A stretch of 64,000 bases of DNA, from NCBI GenBank assembly GCA_033297075.1, contig MU858068.1, positions 124,001 through 188,000 on the forward strand, written 5' to 3'. Positions 45,901 through 57,365 of this stretch are shown one piece after another; positions within the stretch are counted from its first letter, which is position 1, and each line of letters starts with the position of its first letter. This stretch comes from Rhypophila decipiens. Its lineage: Eukaryota > Ascomycota > Sordariomycetes > Sordariales > Naviculisporaceae. Made by a program: the position numbers and the translations under genes. The notes beneath the pieces are model-generated. The model had not been told where the DNA came from. It was given only the letters and a program-made list of their open reading frames with translations, and ran no database searches.

Positions 45901-46068
45901 TTCAGGGGGCAGAGGTTGAGCATGGTGCAGAGTTTGAGGCAGTTTGTGCTCTGCTACGAGACGGTGATTGAGTGGGTTGCGAGGATGCACGAGCGCGGGA
46001 GCAGCGGCCTGGCCACGGGCATTGCAGGTGCCAAAGGGAGGATGAGAAGTGGCAGTCTGGCTTTGTGA
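42937..46068 (+). CDS. rhodanese + protein tyrosine phosphatase (Pyp1/Ptp2-type)
   Basis: A single exon of 1043 codons; the second ATG, one codon later, is an equal start candidate. A disordered N-terminus of about 300 residues precedes a Cdc25-type rhodanese domain at about 310-435 (DDILLLDLRVSPQFVQARVKGALN ... HLVVYDAYSSEKR ... ILRGGFKAF). The PTP domain spans about 545-1020: YKDILPFEHARVKL, DYVNASHI, KRYIASQGPLPATFEDFW, WPDFG near 776, and the signature HCSAGCGRTGAF with catalytic Cys near residue 865. The family dephosphorylates stress MAP kinases (Spc1/Hog1) in the cytosol and nucleus. The rhodanese loop has no Cys where the catalytic one would be, fitting a MAPK-docking role. Ser-rich insertions split the PTP fold before and after the PYVIIRKF strand. 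A final acidic-linker helix (FRGQRLSMVQSLRQFVLCYETVIEWV) closes the domain. Confidence 0.93.
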   Translation: MMVPPEHHDRTAYFTMKTSSIALPGSANPHSRNNSQSFFPTKPSNTPLASPRASYSVGQPYPPSHSPGIGRIGAQDGHARAPSPNYFGLTVEPAADPRDSAFVPHDNWSSPTSSVRSFAAAIPKQLPLDANPEFEAFRRQVDANKGRPGFSLTSSFNLSLGNTHTPLASTPSAAPRPQPPKWIPSGACAGSGENFKANVEHKSQKDNDADSLKDSAYVSGDSKRNSEASLNAPSFFNMGRHESPAQLHLPFGAPDRPRSQASLSRVEDRHPRLSLVGGRTAPFSPGLAAKQRADTLPSVADSEGPHWMTPSQLRDLLMGGHADDILLLDLRVSPQFVQARVKGALNLCIPTTLLKRATFNLQKLQQTFQSEGDQERFANWRQTSHLVVYDAYSSEKRDASSAMNTIKKFTNEGYSGSPNILRGGFKAFAEAYPDLIDQSSAGSSPHTSLGAGSGGSRPSVAPVIGGVLLPMGGNQPNPFFNNIRQNQDLVDGVGQMDIGVSSSVDKAILPRWLKEAAETADHGKKVSDKFLRIELTEQARMKDALSVPNGTGPSDPKTKAAKVRLSGIENGVKNRYKDILPFEHARVKLQERASGECDYVNASHIQASRSHKRYIASQGPLPATFEDFWSVIWEQDVRVIVMLTAESEGGQLKCHPYWKGRDFGPIRLRALSEKKVSLDIDKHRSSSSIGETPSTTSTASAQNTEAFSWNTQAETGRRRANTTTSLHPGVATNAQSQQPASATETPYVIIRKFALSHTSHPFSPIREITHLHYPSWPDFGAPAQPSHLLALVELANVMQRSSLPVDVPVALATRSSSNGSSEGREGVVDPLTGHRAGATKGDSLPLHWYDSPESSEHPRPMLVHCSAGCGRTGAFCTVDSVIDMLKRQRLRDMKKANKRINAHDRRAARRMDEDRTRTAKRQARERPDMDGDIAMVDPLSQFEIPKSDTDHSGTDEDATRSSSDDEKSIDTTWLDDDSIDLIAKTVEDFRGQRLSMVQSLRQFVLCYETVIEWVARMHERGSSGLATGIAGAKGRMRSGSLAL

Positions 46069-46938
46069 GGTGGCGCAACTAGCACGGTGTTTATATGGTC
46101 TCTTTTTACTCGCCTTTTGGGAGGGAGTAATTGGGTTACATGGTGGTGTTGTACAAGCGGGAGATTCCCCTGGTGGGTTTGGTCGATGGGCTAATAACTT
46201 ACTTTTTGCGTTGCGTTTAATATGTCCCGGATTTTGGGCTTTCTATCTGAGCATTTTTGACGGATGAACAAAATGCATCACCTCTAGGGAAGGAGCATGG
46301 TTGCATTTTCCATACCAACAACATTGGGTTTATTTTCTCTTCCTTCGTTTTCCCCATTCTTCTCTTTAGCATATTAGAGGGTATTCTCGGCATAGAAGCA
46401 CACCTTGAGGCACATCTTGGGTTGGCGTTGGGAATCCATACATATATTTATTGCCCATTATTAACTTTTGTTGGTTGGTCATTGTACGTGTTTCTTCGTT
46501 TGCTGATGTGACCTTTGGAGGGGTAAGGAGTTGAGCAACAACAAGTTACGGATCGTGATGGGTTTCTCGCTACAGGGAGACGGGGCAGGACAGGTACCGA
46601 TAAGTGAATGGTAGTATAGTGTGTATATACCATAGCATACAAGGATCAATGCAGTTTATATGACTCGACATAGATGTGGAAAGGTCTTTCGAGGAATACA
46701 CTTGATACGCAATGAATATCACGGATCTGCACCTACATTGCTTGCTTTGGACGCTTCTTGATGATGCCGCGCTATGTAGGCAGCGGTGTATATCAACGCT
46801 AGCCACCAGTGAGTATTGTATAATACATCTATCTCATGGGAAGAGCATGGTTTGATGTTCTATCTTTCCACATCGGTTTCTCAACCACCCTTGCCAGCCT
46901 GTCTCCAACACAACCAAACCCAGAACAAACACACAACC
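46069..46938. other. intergenic, 0.87 kb, between convergent genes
   Basis: Shared 3' flanks of the phosphatase gene and Rpt6. T-rich, with no supported gene. Confidence 0.4.
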
Positions 46939-48183
46939 CTAACGCCACAATTTGGCCAACGACACCTCCTTGTCATCATGCTTGTTGAGAATCTTGGCCG
47001 TCGCCAGCTCAAAGTCCTCCTGCGTAACGTGTACTCGCCTCTCGCGGAGGGCATACATGCCGGCCTCGGTACACACGCCCTTGAGCTCGGCACCAGAGCA
47101 CCCATTCATCTTCTCGGCAATCTTGGTCAGGTTGATACCACGCGTCAGGTTCATCTTTCGGCTGTGAATGCGCAAGATGTCGGCACGGGCCTCGACACTA
47201 GGGGGCGGAAACTCGATCTTGCGGTCGATACGGCCAGGACGGAGCAGCGCCGGGTCGAGGATGTCCAGTCTGTTTGTCGCCATGATAACCTTGATGTTCT
47301 TGGTGGGTTCGAAACCGTCGAGCTGGTTGAGCAGCTCAAGCATAGTGCGCTGGACTTCAGAGTCACCTCCCGAAGAACCTTCCACACGAGATGAACCAAT
47401 CGAGTCGATCTCGTCCATGAAGATGATGGAGGGCGCGTGCTCTCTCGCCATGACGAACAGCTCGCGGACCATGCGGGAACCTTCACCAATGTATTTCTGG
47501 ACCAATTCGGAACCCGACACACGGATGAACTTGCAGTCGGTGTGATGGGCCACGGCACGAGCCAACAGGGTCTTGCCTGTTCCCGGGGGCCCATAGAGAA
47601 GGACACCCTTGGGCTGGGCGATACCGAGAGACTCGAATAGTTCGGGATGTTTGAGGCCGAGCTCGATGACTTCCTTGATTTCCTTGATCTGTTGGTCGAG
47701 ACCACCAATCATGTCGTAAGTGCTGTCGGGCACCTTTTCGACCATCATGAGCGAGACGAGCGGGTCTACAGAGGAAGGGAGCATCTTTTCGAGCTTGTAT
47801 GAGTCGGAGAGGAGGGTTACACGCTTGCCCACGGTGAGCTTGGTGATGTCGACAGAGTCGGCAACGTCGACGACTAGCCAGCAAGGGAGAAAGAGTTAGG
47901 TTATTGTGCTATCTTGGCAATCGCAGCGGGAGGCGGCAAGCGACTTACCATATTTGCCTTCAGGATGTACCTTGACGAGGACCTTCTTAGTGCCCATCAC
48001 CTTGACAACCTCTCCGACGTACGACCCTGGTTGTTGGAGGAGGCCGAGCTCTTCTCTGAGGAGCCGCACTCGCGAGTTGTAATCGTTGCGTTGCGCTTCG
48101 AGGCGGCGGAGAACAGCTTGACCCTTGAGGATCTCGAGCTGCATCGCCTCGATCTTGTTGTGATAGTAGTTGTCGAGAGCCAT
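46939..48183 (-). CDS. rpt6: 26S proteasome regulatory ATPase Rpt6
   Basis: Two exons on the minus strand: 48183-47949 and 47873-46939, joined by a 75-nt intron (GTAAGT...GGCTAG), 389 aa, the normal family length. An N-terminal coiled coil ([33 protein letters not shown], split here in two views: [17 protein letters not shown] and [15 protein letters not shown]) precedes an OB fold. The AAA+ module follows, with Walker A GPPGTGKT at 173-180, Walker [10 protein letters not shown], sensor-1 MATNRLD, and the arginine-finger region [14 protein letters not shown]. The C-terminus ends SLAKLWR without an HbYX motif, as expected of Rpt6. The protein is one of six base ATPases that unfold ubiquitylated substrates into the 20S core. 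It is divergent from the Vnx1-type gene, 2.1 kb away. Confidence 0.97.
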
Positions 48184-50284
48184 TTTGGCTATTTCTGCTT
48201 TGTGTTGCGGTGTTGCGCCGACGAGCAGTGAAGCTCTTTGCGGGAGGAAATGACGTGAAACGAAGGTCGAGCACGTTGGGGCGCACTTTACACGGATTGC
48301 TGTCGGAAGAGAATATTAAATCCGTGTTATGCAGCTATCGTCAATTTTTTAGCCGCCAAAAGTTGATGGAATCGTGGTGGTTGAATGGATTGATTGGGTT
48401 GTCGGTTTGTCAAGGCGGCGACACAGACACCGAAACACAGCGAAGGCAGCTCTGGTCAACGCAATACACTTCCAGCGCCAAGCTCCAGTGGCAGACGCGA
48501 CGCACGGGGCAGCACCTGATGCCAAGATATTTCAAGGCTGGGGAGCTGAAAACTGAGCTGTCGCAATTCACGTGACTTAAACTCAGGATGCCGGGCAATC
48601 GGCATCCACAAGGCCGATAAGAGTTTTGCCCAGACTTTTAACGATACGGATATGATGTCACATTCTCTTGGTTGTTTTCCGCAATCTGTTGCGGCGGCAA
48701 AGCAGATGGTTCAGATGATCACGACAAAAGACACGCAGAGAGTAGTACGGATACAATATCTCCTAAAGAGCTGCAAGAGAACAAATGCGGACACGGATCT
48801 TGGATTCACAAGCCATGATTTTGGTGAAATCGCGCATCTTGGAGAAGTGATCGACTGCCGTGTGTTTCCGATGTCGCGCTCCTCAAATCCGATTCGAATC
48901 TCAGCTGGTCTGAGTTTCAATGCCACCAGCTGTCGACCGGAGAGAATGTGAGCTGATGGATGTACGATTAAAGACAGAGAGCGGGCACCAGTAATGCCCA
49001 AGTTCCACTTCTTCACCGCGATATCAAGGCCGGCAGTCCTGGTCCATTTTACACAAAAGCTTTGGGCAGCTCCGCATCGAATCGAGTCCCCTGACCTTTT
49101 GGACCCTCAGCTAGGAAGGACTATTCAGGCAAGTATCGACAAGGTGCGCAGTCTGATGAATAACTTTTTGCTGATCGGTTCATGTGTGCAACCATCCGCC
49201 AAAGCGACAAGTCTGCTGTAAGAAATGTGACAGAAAAGTCCGAGGAAGCTGACGGATATTTCTGGTTCGGTGAGGGCGGCAGGCGGTGGCACATTTATAT
49301 TAATTCAGGGCAGAAGCAGCAGGTCCGGATCAAGTATTGGTCATCAAAGACCTTCAAAACATATCTTTAGAGCCCTCTCATCTTCCCACGAGTGACCATT
49401 GTATCATCATGTGCTGTTGGTTGATGATTTACCATCTTAAAGAGTCGAGACTTGAGACTGGATCCCCGCTGAAGCCCCCGTGCCTCAAATCTCTTGGCGC
49501 CGATTTAGCGCCTGTTGGCGAGTGCACCATCCCACCTGGCGCATCACTAAACCCCGAATTTCGAGTCGAGTCGGAAGGTGCCCTTGGTTCACACTGGTTC
49601 ATTAATCGGCTGAGATAGACGAGCACGGGGGATTCAAGATTAGAAAATCATGCTGCCAGGATTGGATGCTGTTTTGTTTGCTTTGAATTTGATATGAATT
49701 TGGTGTCTTTTGGCTGAATTCCCAACTCTTCTGTCTTCATTTTTCTCCTTTCCGGCCCCTTCACCGCTCTGTGAAAGGGAAGACGACAGCTGAGTTGAGA
49801 TTGGGGATCAAGTCACGGCAGGAACCAACCAACACAGCGGCAACCACGCTGTGTCTCCTTGACCCTCGAAGTTCCCCGTTTTCTTGCAACATTGAACAAA
49901 ACTCGCAAGCTCATCTCCTTTTCACCTACAAGGAGCTCTTGATCGGCCTTTCCGTTCTTTGACTTGCACTCCACTTTCGCGTCATCATCTCCTTGGACCA
50001 GTCTATTTTTGAGTCGAACAAAAACAACTGCGCAGCAACCACACCAAGATTAGAGCGGAAATCCGACCTCCCTGCAGTGCCTCCCAAATACCTGTACAAC
50101 CACGGACCCTGATAGACGGGCAGATAGATACCCATGGGCTACTAATCAAATAATATGAGCCGCACCTTCTCGCATCTCTTCCCTAGACCGCGACATCCTC
50201 TCTTTCTCGCTTTATCGCCAGCTCGCTAGATCGATCGTCGTCTACGCACTGCATCCAGTCCTCGTCCACAACCTCTACCCCGTC
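48184..50284. other. intergenic, 2.1 kb, divergent promoter region
   Basis: Upstream DNA of Rpt6 (left) and the Vnx1-type gene (right). I do not see a clear Rpn4-type PACE element (GGTGGCAAA) close to the Rpt6 start. The leader of the right-hand gene (49960-50284) is C/T-rich. No gene is supported. Confidence 0.4.
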
Positions 50285-53200
50285 ATGGCGACGGACCCTT
50301 CTCACGATGGTGGAGATTCGCCCACAGAAACGTCTCCCACAGACACGCGGAATCCTGCGAGATATGAACCTATAACTGGCCCTGAAGATAACTTTTCCGA
50401 GAGCTTCCTATCAACCGAGACTGTCAGGAGAAGACCGGAAGCAAGTCACGGTGGGTACCAACTCCCGCCAAGCGCGACCACCTCGCCTTGGCTGCCAAGT
50501 CGCCGTCTCCAATCGCATCCCCAGTCCCTGCACTTTTCTGTCAACTTGCCTGACCCGTTTGTTGCGTCTGATGCAGGCTCAATCTCTACCAACGCCCTCA
50601 TGAGTCCAGGTGCAGCAGGCACTGGTCATGCTGAAGGAGGCCAACCCTCGACCGAGCGATCAACCCCACGAGCAGGCCACGCTTCTTCCTTGCGCTCCCC
50701 TCTGCTAGGTCCCGATCGAGGCCGAGGCCGCCCACGAAAACCCCCAATGCCGCGACGCGCATCCTCCAACGCGCAAGCGCCCCACCGAGGCGAAGTATTC
50801 TCTGTCGATGATGGCATCGCCGAGGTGGAGGCCGATGCTGCCGTGCGTCAACAAAGCTACTCTTCAACGATACGGCGACGGGGTGCTGTGCCCCCGAGTC
50901 TCTCCAGAGTCCACTCGACTCGGGATGAGGAGCCAGTAGACGAACGCCCCGAAATAGAGCTCGACCAGACCGATAGAGACGCCTCGGCTCAAGATGATAT
51001 CGAGGTCGAACCTACCGTCGAAGAGCCGGCTTCGGACGAACTGGTCGAAGATGACGGCGACATCAGCGATGCCGAGAGCTTTACGCTCAAAGACCGTCAG
51101 CAGGCCATCAACGAGACACACCCTTTTGGTATCAGGCTGTGGAAGCCAGCTCTGTACAAAAAGGACCGTTCGGTACAGAAGAATGCTGAGGGCGATATCC
51201 ACTCCACCCCGGGCGGGCATGTGAGCGCATGGCTCTGGCTTTTCAACATCATATGGACCTTGGCTTTTGGCTGGTGGATGGCCGTTATCGCCTCTATAGG
51301 CGCCGCTTTATGCTTTATCTTCGCCGGCCCGAGAGGCGGACGAGAGTATGGCCGCATCCTGTGGGGATTGGCAGGTTATCTGTTCTACCCCTTCGGAAAG
51401 TTTATTCGACTGGAGCAACAAGAGGAATACGTCGACGAGGACCAGGGCGAAGGGAGAAGCATCAGCGAGTACGAACAATGGCAGAGTGGTGATTTGGAAT
51501 ACGGCCGCCTGTACTTTGGTCCCGAGAGCAGTCGTTCCATTGTAGGCCGCTCGCGGAGGAGCATCGACTCAGAGCCCGATGAGACGGAGAGTCTGCTCGG
51601 CAGAGGCCGTGGTCCACGAGGCTCCGACACGGATCTTCCGCGTATGAAGCGGAGACTGTTTGGTCGAGGCGAGTGGAACATTGGCCGGGTCGTCTTCTTT
51701 GTGTTTTTCTACTTCCTCATCATGCCGTCTCTGTTTATCGTGTCGGCCATCTGTTGGTTCCTGGTCTTCTGGATTCCCATGGGCAAGGTGACGGCCCTGT
51801 TGATCAGTCACCTCCGCCGGCATCCCCTGGCCCTGTCGTTCGAGGCCGATACCACCAATGCCCGGACCACCACAGCACCGCAAGCCTCGATTCTGGTCTG
51901 CACCTACCGCGCTGTCGGTCTCAAATACTGGAAATACACAGTCGACGGCACCAACATCTTCTTGATCAACCTGATGGCCATTGTCGTGTTCGTCATCTTC
52001 GACTGGGCCGTGCTGGAGGACGTGCTGCAGATCAAGAATTTTATCACGTCGCCGGCTTTTCTCTTTGTCGGCGCACTCGCATCCATCATCCCCCTGGCCT
52101 ACTTCATCGGCCAAGCTGTGGCGTCCATCTCGGCACAGTCCTCCATGGGTCTGGGTGCTGCCATCAACGCCTTCTTCTCGACCGTTGTGGAAGTATTCCT
52201 GTACTGCGTGGCGCTCCAGCAAGGCAAAGCGCAACTGGTCGAAGGCAGCATCGTTGGCAGCATCTTTGCCGGCATCTTGTTCCTCCCCGGGCTCTCCATG
52301 TGCTGTGGCGCCATCAAGCGCAAGACACAGCGTTTCAACTCCAAGTCGGCTGGCGTGACCTCGACCATGCTGCTTTTTGCCGTCATTGGCGCTTTTGGTC
52401 CGACCTTGTTCTACCAAATCTACGGAACCCACGAGCTCACCTGCCAGGACTGCACCAACTTTGACCGCCCGAACCGAGGCGGGGCTACGCGGGACTGTCG
52501 CCGTTGTTACTTTTCGCAGACGCCCGCACTCAATGACCGCTTCTATCTGCAGGCCGTACGTCCGTACTGTTATCTAGCCGCCGGCATGTTGTTCTTGTCC
52601 TATATCATCGGCCTTTGGTTTACGCTTCGTACCCACGCAGCTGTCATCTGGAACAGCGAGATCGACGAGAAGAAGCACGAGGACAATGCCGCAGCCCCTC
52701 AAAGCGCGCGCCCTTCCAACATGTCGGTGGGCGAGACTACTGGAGCTGATATCCGCGATTCCCACCTGTATAAACGCATCCTCGGGCAGTCCCTTCGCCA
52801 GGTCAGCAACCAAGGCAGCAGCCAAGGCACTAGGGGGCCGAACGGGAGTCTTCATGTTGTTCCTCCTAAATCTACAGAATATGGCACTGGCAACCTTGGC
52901 TCTACGATCCACATCCCCGGCTTTTCGGATGCAGAAAATAACAATCTCGTTCATCAGGTTGCCGAAATCGCGGCAACTGCTGCCACGGTTGCTGCCAGAA
53001 ATGTCCAAGGGCCGCGGCGCGTCTCAGCCTACGGATCCTCGGTGACTACGACTCCCCAAGCAGCCTCGACCAGCACGCGTCACCAGACCATTCGGCCTGC
53101 GACCTTTCCCGACCACGAGGATATGGGAGAGGCTGCTGGCGGCCACGCCGGCGGTCATGGGGGAGGACATGATGCGCCTAACTGGAGTCGTCTGAAGAGT

Positions 53201-53861
53201 TCTATCATTCTGATGGGAGCCACGGTTCTCTATGCCATCATTGCTGAGATTCTGGTTGACACCGTAGACGTTGTTTTGCAGAGTGTTGACATTGACGAGA
53301 AATTCCTCGGTATCACGTTGTTCGCCTTGGTCCCGAACACGACCGAGTTTTTGGTAAGCAATACTCCATGGCCGACTCTTCAAGACTGACTTGCTAACTT
53401 GGTTTCGTCCAACCTAGAACGCCATCTCATTCGCCATGAACGGCAACATTGCGCTCTCGATGGAGATTGGTTCGGCCTACGCTCTTCAAGTCTGCCTCTT
53501 GCAGATACCCGCCTTGGTTCTCTTTTCGGCCGTGTGGACTTTTGATAATGTTCCGGTCGAGGACCTGGGGAGTTATACCTTTAACCTACTATTCCCACAG
53601 TGGGATATGGTGACGGTTATTCTTTGCGTCTTCTTGCTGAGCTACATGTACGGCGAAGGCAAGAGCAACTACTTCAAGGGAAGCATTCTTCTCTTGAGCT
53701 ACCTGGTGGTGATCATTGGCTTCTATTTCAGTGGGTTCGGGACCAGTCTTGATACCCCCGAAATGGGCGTCAGTCGGTTCGATACGATGGGCGGCGATGG
53801 CGAGTGGGTCAGCCACACCTTCAAGACTGTTGGACGGAGAGCATCGGGCGTCGTGGCCTAA
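50285..53861 (+). CDS. Vnx1-type vacuolar cation/H+ exchanger
   Basis: Two exons: 50285-53353 and 53418-53861, 1170 aa. The 64-nt intron is GTAAGC...CCTAG, phase 0. A disordered, acidic N-terminus of about 270 residues precedes NETHPFGIRLWKPALYKK and a first membrane block at about 315-350 (WLWLFNIIWTLAFGWWMAVIA). A cytosolic linker and a second membrane block from about 468 follow. The exchanger repeat SSMGLGAAINAFFSTVVEVFLY lies at about 619-640. The matching C-terminal repeat VPNTTEF-LNAISFAMNGNIALSMEIGSAYALQ spans the intron, at about 1017-1050. The paired alpha repeats place it in the CaCA superfamily, and the large N-terminus matches yeast Vnx1, a low-affinity K+/Na+(Ca2+)/H+ antiporter of the vacuole. 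It is longer than Vnx1 (about 900 aa), mostly in disordered parts. Ion preference is inferred. Confidence 0.92.
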
Positions 53862-55343
53862 TTAGCCAAGGATGGAACGATGAGTAAGATTGGGATATAC
53901 TTGCTCGCGCTTTTTGCCTTTTTGTCAGCACAAAAGCAACGCTATCAACTTGTTTATGGTTTCAAGTCGGGTGGAAGACGGACGAGAAACTGGGGAGGAT
54001 GACTAGTATGACCGATATGGATATGGTATGGATCGATTGGCTTTCCGGTTTGCCTCTCTTTTTTTGTTGATCTCATAGTTGGCCGGCCGGTTTACGGTAT
54101 TGATATCCTTCTGTCCTTTTGTTTTATTTTCCTTTCCTTTCCATATCCCAGTTCGTTCAAGAGAGGGGGCATTGCATTGTGCAGAATGCCCATATTGCAT
54201 TTTGAGGTAATGCCAGAGCAGGTGGAGGAGAGTTGTAGGACTACATGGTGCTAGCACTTGAATATTAAAATGGAGGTGGGAAATAGATGTAGCTGGGTCT
54301 TGTCGAGTTCGGCGCAATAAATAGATATCCATGTTAACAATCGCGGCGGCAGTGAAACAATGGTTATCTTGTCATGGCTATCTTGTTTCATGGTGGATTG
54401 CACGTGCCGATACCCGAGACTTGGGCTTGGCGCGAGACAGTGGGATCGTGGGGGGCAGCCATCATCCATGGCAGCTTATACGGGAGTATGTACACTACGG
54501 ATATATGGTACGTGTGTGGCTGGCTGGATGAAGAATTATCACTTTCCAATCTTGATGCCAAGCCATATATTCATCAACAGACGCCAAAATCACAAGTTCA
54601 GCATCATTCATACTCACACTAGAACAAGGGTGAGATTCTCCCGGAGGCTGGGGGGTGCGTGGCACGAGTATATGAAAAGAGGGATCACGTTTGGTGCCGA
54701 CTATCCGTACATTTGGCATGTCGTTCATCTTTTGGGAGCAGAGGCATTTCTGGGATAAGACAACCAAGCACCACCTTACTTCTGGACGCTGTCAAGGTTG
54801 TCTCTGGTGTGGAATCAGCGCTATTGGACCCACAAGATCAGTCAAACTCAACGGGGACTTGCAGAACAGACGAGACAAATTCCTAGACTGCGAGGAGGAG
54901 GATTCAGCTTGTCTATAATTACTGTCTCAATAGTGTTTATACCCCCTGGTGCCGCTCTGCCGCTCACGCTGCTTTTCCATGCTGTGGTATTGGGCCTATC
55001 CCAGCGGCGATCGCAGCGGCGGTGATGGATGCTCCCTCGCCCCCCTGTCCAGCCAGTGGCATGACAAAAAGGGTTCAGCTCTCTTGATCGTACTGTAAGT
55101 TTACTTGACCCCCTTGTTTCCCCCACAGGTGCTGACGAGCATGGATGCGCTGCGGCACCCAGCGTGAACTGTTTTTGTTTGATCATGATTGCCATATCCG
55201 TAGCATCGCCAACTTCCTGTCGCTCTTTCCAACCCTTTCTTTCTTCACCATTCCTGCTGCCGTATACACGGTGAATTCGGACTCCTTGGTCGATGCGGGC
55301 ATCGAGTCGACGACGATATCACGCTCCTTACCTAGTCCTTAAA
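53862..55343. other. intergenic, 1.5 kb
   Basis: 3' flank of the exchanger gene and promoter of the DUF5672 gene. Small frames here overlap each other and match nothing. No RNA gene was recognised. Confidence 0.4.
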
Positions 55344-56646
55344 ATGCTGGACGTTGGGCTATCACGGCGGTTTTGGACCATGGCCGTTGCGACACTTGTG
55401 TTTCTCTGGGTTGTGCGATTTGGGATTTGGGGGAGCTACAGTAATGTAGAAGAAGCCTCTTCACCGGTAGGGTCACATCGGCCCCTAGTCCCACGCGGGA
55501 CAAGAGTAGTGTACAAACTAACTGTAACGACAGCCAACATCAACAAAACCAATACTCAACAGCGAACCGTCGAAACCAAACCATGACGAATCACCGCCGC
55601 CGCCAGAGCCCGAAGACGTTTCCGAACCTTATGAAGACGTCGATAAGACCGACATTGCGCTTCAACCGACCGACACACCTATACCTTCAAGCTCTGGACC
55701 CGCCGAGCCTGTCGCTCCGGAAAAGAAATATGGCAAAATCATGGACAAGGTGGCCACCATCACCGACACGCAGTACACGGACCGGCTGATTCCCCTGATC
55801 ATGCACTTTCACGCCGTCTTGGGACCAGACTGGCCCATTGTCTTTTTTACTTCCAACGAGACCTTGCAGGAGCACATCCTCCCACTGCTCTCGTCCCCAG
55901 CCGAGTCCGAGTCCGAAACCACCACGTCCTCTGCTGGGCCGCCGTCGCCGACAATCCAACCACGAGACGACAAGATACCCATCCCGACGCCCGCTCAAAT
56001 TCTCTCTCCGCCTCCAGGGTCTGCCTCGTTCCGACGCGCGGTAGAACGCGGCTCCATCGACGTGCGCATCATCCCCGACCAGTTCAACCTGTCCTCCCGC
56101 GACGGCGTAAACATCTACCTCTCCCGCCCCTGGCTGTACGAACAACTCGCGCCAGCAACACACATGCTCGTCTTCCAAGCAGACGCCATGATCTGCGCCA
56201 ACTCGCCGCGAGTCCCCGAAGACTTTTTCGACTACGCTTGGATCGGTGCGCCGCTTCATCCACGCATACACTATTACAACGGCGGTCTTTGCCTGCGAAA
56301 CCGGACAATGATTTTGGATATCCTTTCAGAAGGCGCCCTATGGGAGCAAGACACGCTCGTCTACAAGAACTGGACCGAAGGAGGGGAGGATATCTGGTTC
56401 AGCAAAAAGATGGATCTAAGGGGCGCCAATCTTCCCAGTGCAGACGTGGCCATGAAGTTTGCGGCCGAACATAGCTGGCACGTCAAACCTGTTGTCAAGG
56501 GGGAGGGAATCCAGAAAGAATACGAGAATCGGCCGTGGGGGTTTCATAAAGTGCATGTCTATGCAAGGGATAAACTGGAGGAAATCGCCGAGTGGTGTCC
56601 TGAGATTGCGCTTGCTGCCAAGGGGCGGTTGGAGCCTAGTACTTGA
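55344..56646 (+). CDS. DUF5672 type II membrane protein, glycosyltransferase-like
   Basis: Two exons: 55344-55466 and 55534-56646, about 411 aa. The proposed intron is GTAGGG...CTAAC...GACAG (67 nt, phase 0); GTAGAA at 55446 is an equally in-frame donor. An N-terminal signal anchor (FWTMAVATLVFLWVVRFGIW) precedes a Pro/Glu-rich stem. The DUF5672 domain follows: VATITDTQYTDRLIPLIMHFHAVLGPDWPIVFFTS, VDVRIIPDQFNLSSRDGVNIYLSRPWLYEQL, HMLVFQADAMICAN, FDYAWIGAPL, YNGGLCLRNR, EGGEDIWFSKKM, and the C-terminal EWCPEIALAAKGRLEP. The QADAMICAN strand with Asp-x-Met resembles a GT-A DxD-like metal site. Such proteins are believed to act in the Golgi lumen; the donor sugar is unknown. An ATG 51 bp upstream (55293) is an alternative start. 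Confidence 0.88.
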
Positions 56647-57102
56647 TTAGTGGGCGTGGTCATGTTGTTTCTCTATTTTATTATACCTTTGGGTGTGTAC
56701 TGGTAAATTTTGGTTCATCGCTGGAGTTGGATATTGGCTTTGACTTGAAGATGGGCGACATGGCGTTTGGGTTAATACTAGATATTTGGTTCGGTTTTGT
56801 TGGCAATTTACTACTGCTCTTTTTCAGGATGAGCTTGTTCTCTCTCTCTCAACTGGCCATGGTCAACGGTCTCGTATCCCGCACATAATCAGTTTGGAAT
56901 GCTGTCCATTCGCGCCAAGATATTATGGACATCTCAAGTCATGATGCAACCCCTGACTCCCCACGAGTCATTGTTTACACGAGTCAGATGCCAATGAGGT
57001 AAAATATCACCACGACGGGTTCCACCAGAGGATCCAAAAGACCCGCACACTGCACGAGGAGAAAAACCAACTTTCCCGAATGGAAATTCATCATCAGCAA
57101 CA
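56647..57102. other. intergenic, 0.46 kb
   Basis: 3' flank of the DUF5672 gene, running up to the tRNA gene. Nothing else is seen. Confidence 0.4.
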
Positions 57103-57225
57103 GGCAAGATGGCCGAGCGGTCTAAGGCGCCACGTTAAGGTCTACCTTGATAACATTCTCCCCTCTCTTCCGAGAACAGAATTCCGTGGTCCGAAAGGGC
57201 GTGGGTTCGAATCCCACTCTTGTCA
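57103..57225 (+). tRNA. tRNA-Leu (AAG), intron-containing
   Basis: The acceptor stem GGCAAGA pairs with TCTTGTC (one G-U), followed by discriminator A57225. D arm is GCC/GGC. The A box TGGCCGAGCGG lies at 57110-57120. Anticodon stem CCACG/CGTGG flanks loop TTAAGG-C with anticodon AAG at 57137-57139. A 43-nt intron (57141-57183) starts one base 3' of the anticodon, the standard position for eukaryotic nuclear tRNA introns. A long variable arm (57190-57200) marks a class II tRNA, as expected for Leu. The T arm is GTGGG/CCCAC with loop TTCGAAT, and it carries the B box at 57204-57214. All stems pair without mismatches. Confidence 0.95.
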
Positions 57226-57233
57226 AACATTAC

Positions 57234-57237
57234 TTTT
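57234..57237 (+). terminator. RNA polymerase III terminator of tRNA-Leu
   Basis: A TTTT run eight bases after the discriminator base of the tRNA gene; this is the minimal Pol III stop signal. Confidence 0.75.
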
Positions 57238-57365
57238 GCTGGTTTTATCCATGGTGTTCTTGTTGTATTTTTCCTTGTTCCCTCTTTTTTTTTCTCTTTT
57301 CTCTTTTCCCCCCCTCAATCTGCATCTCGCCAGTCATGCACCTAATCGTGCCATGTGTCATCACA

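Noticed and set aside
51569..52464. Long frames in other phases over the exchanger gene (287 and 263 codons)
   Set aside because: Shadows caused by GC-rich third positions. Only the Vnx1-type frame has the exchanger motifs.
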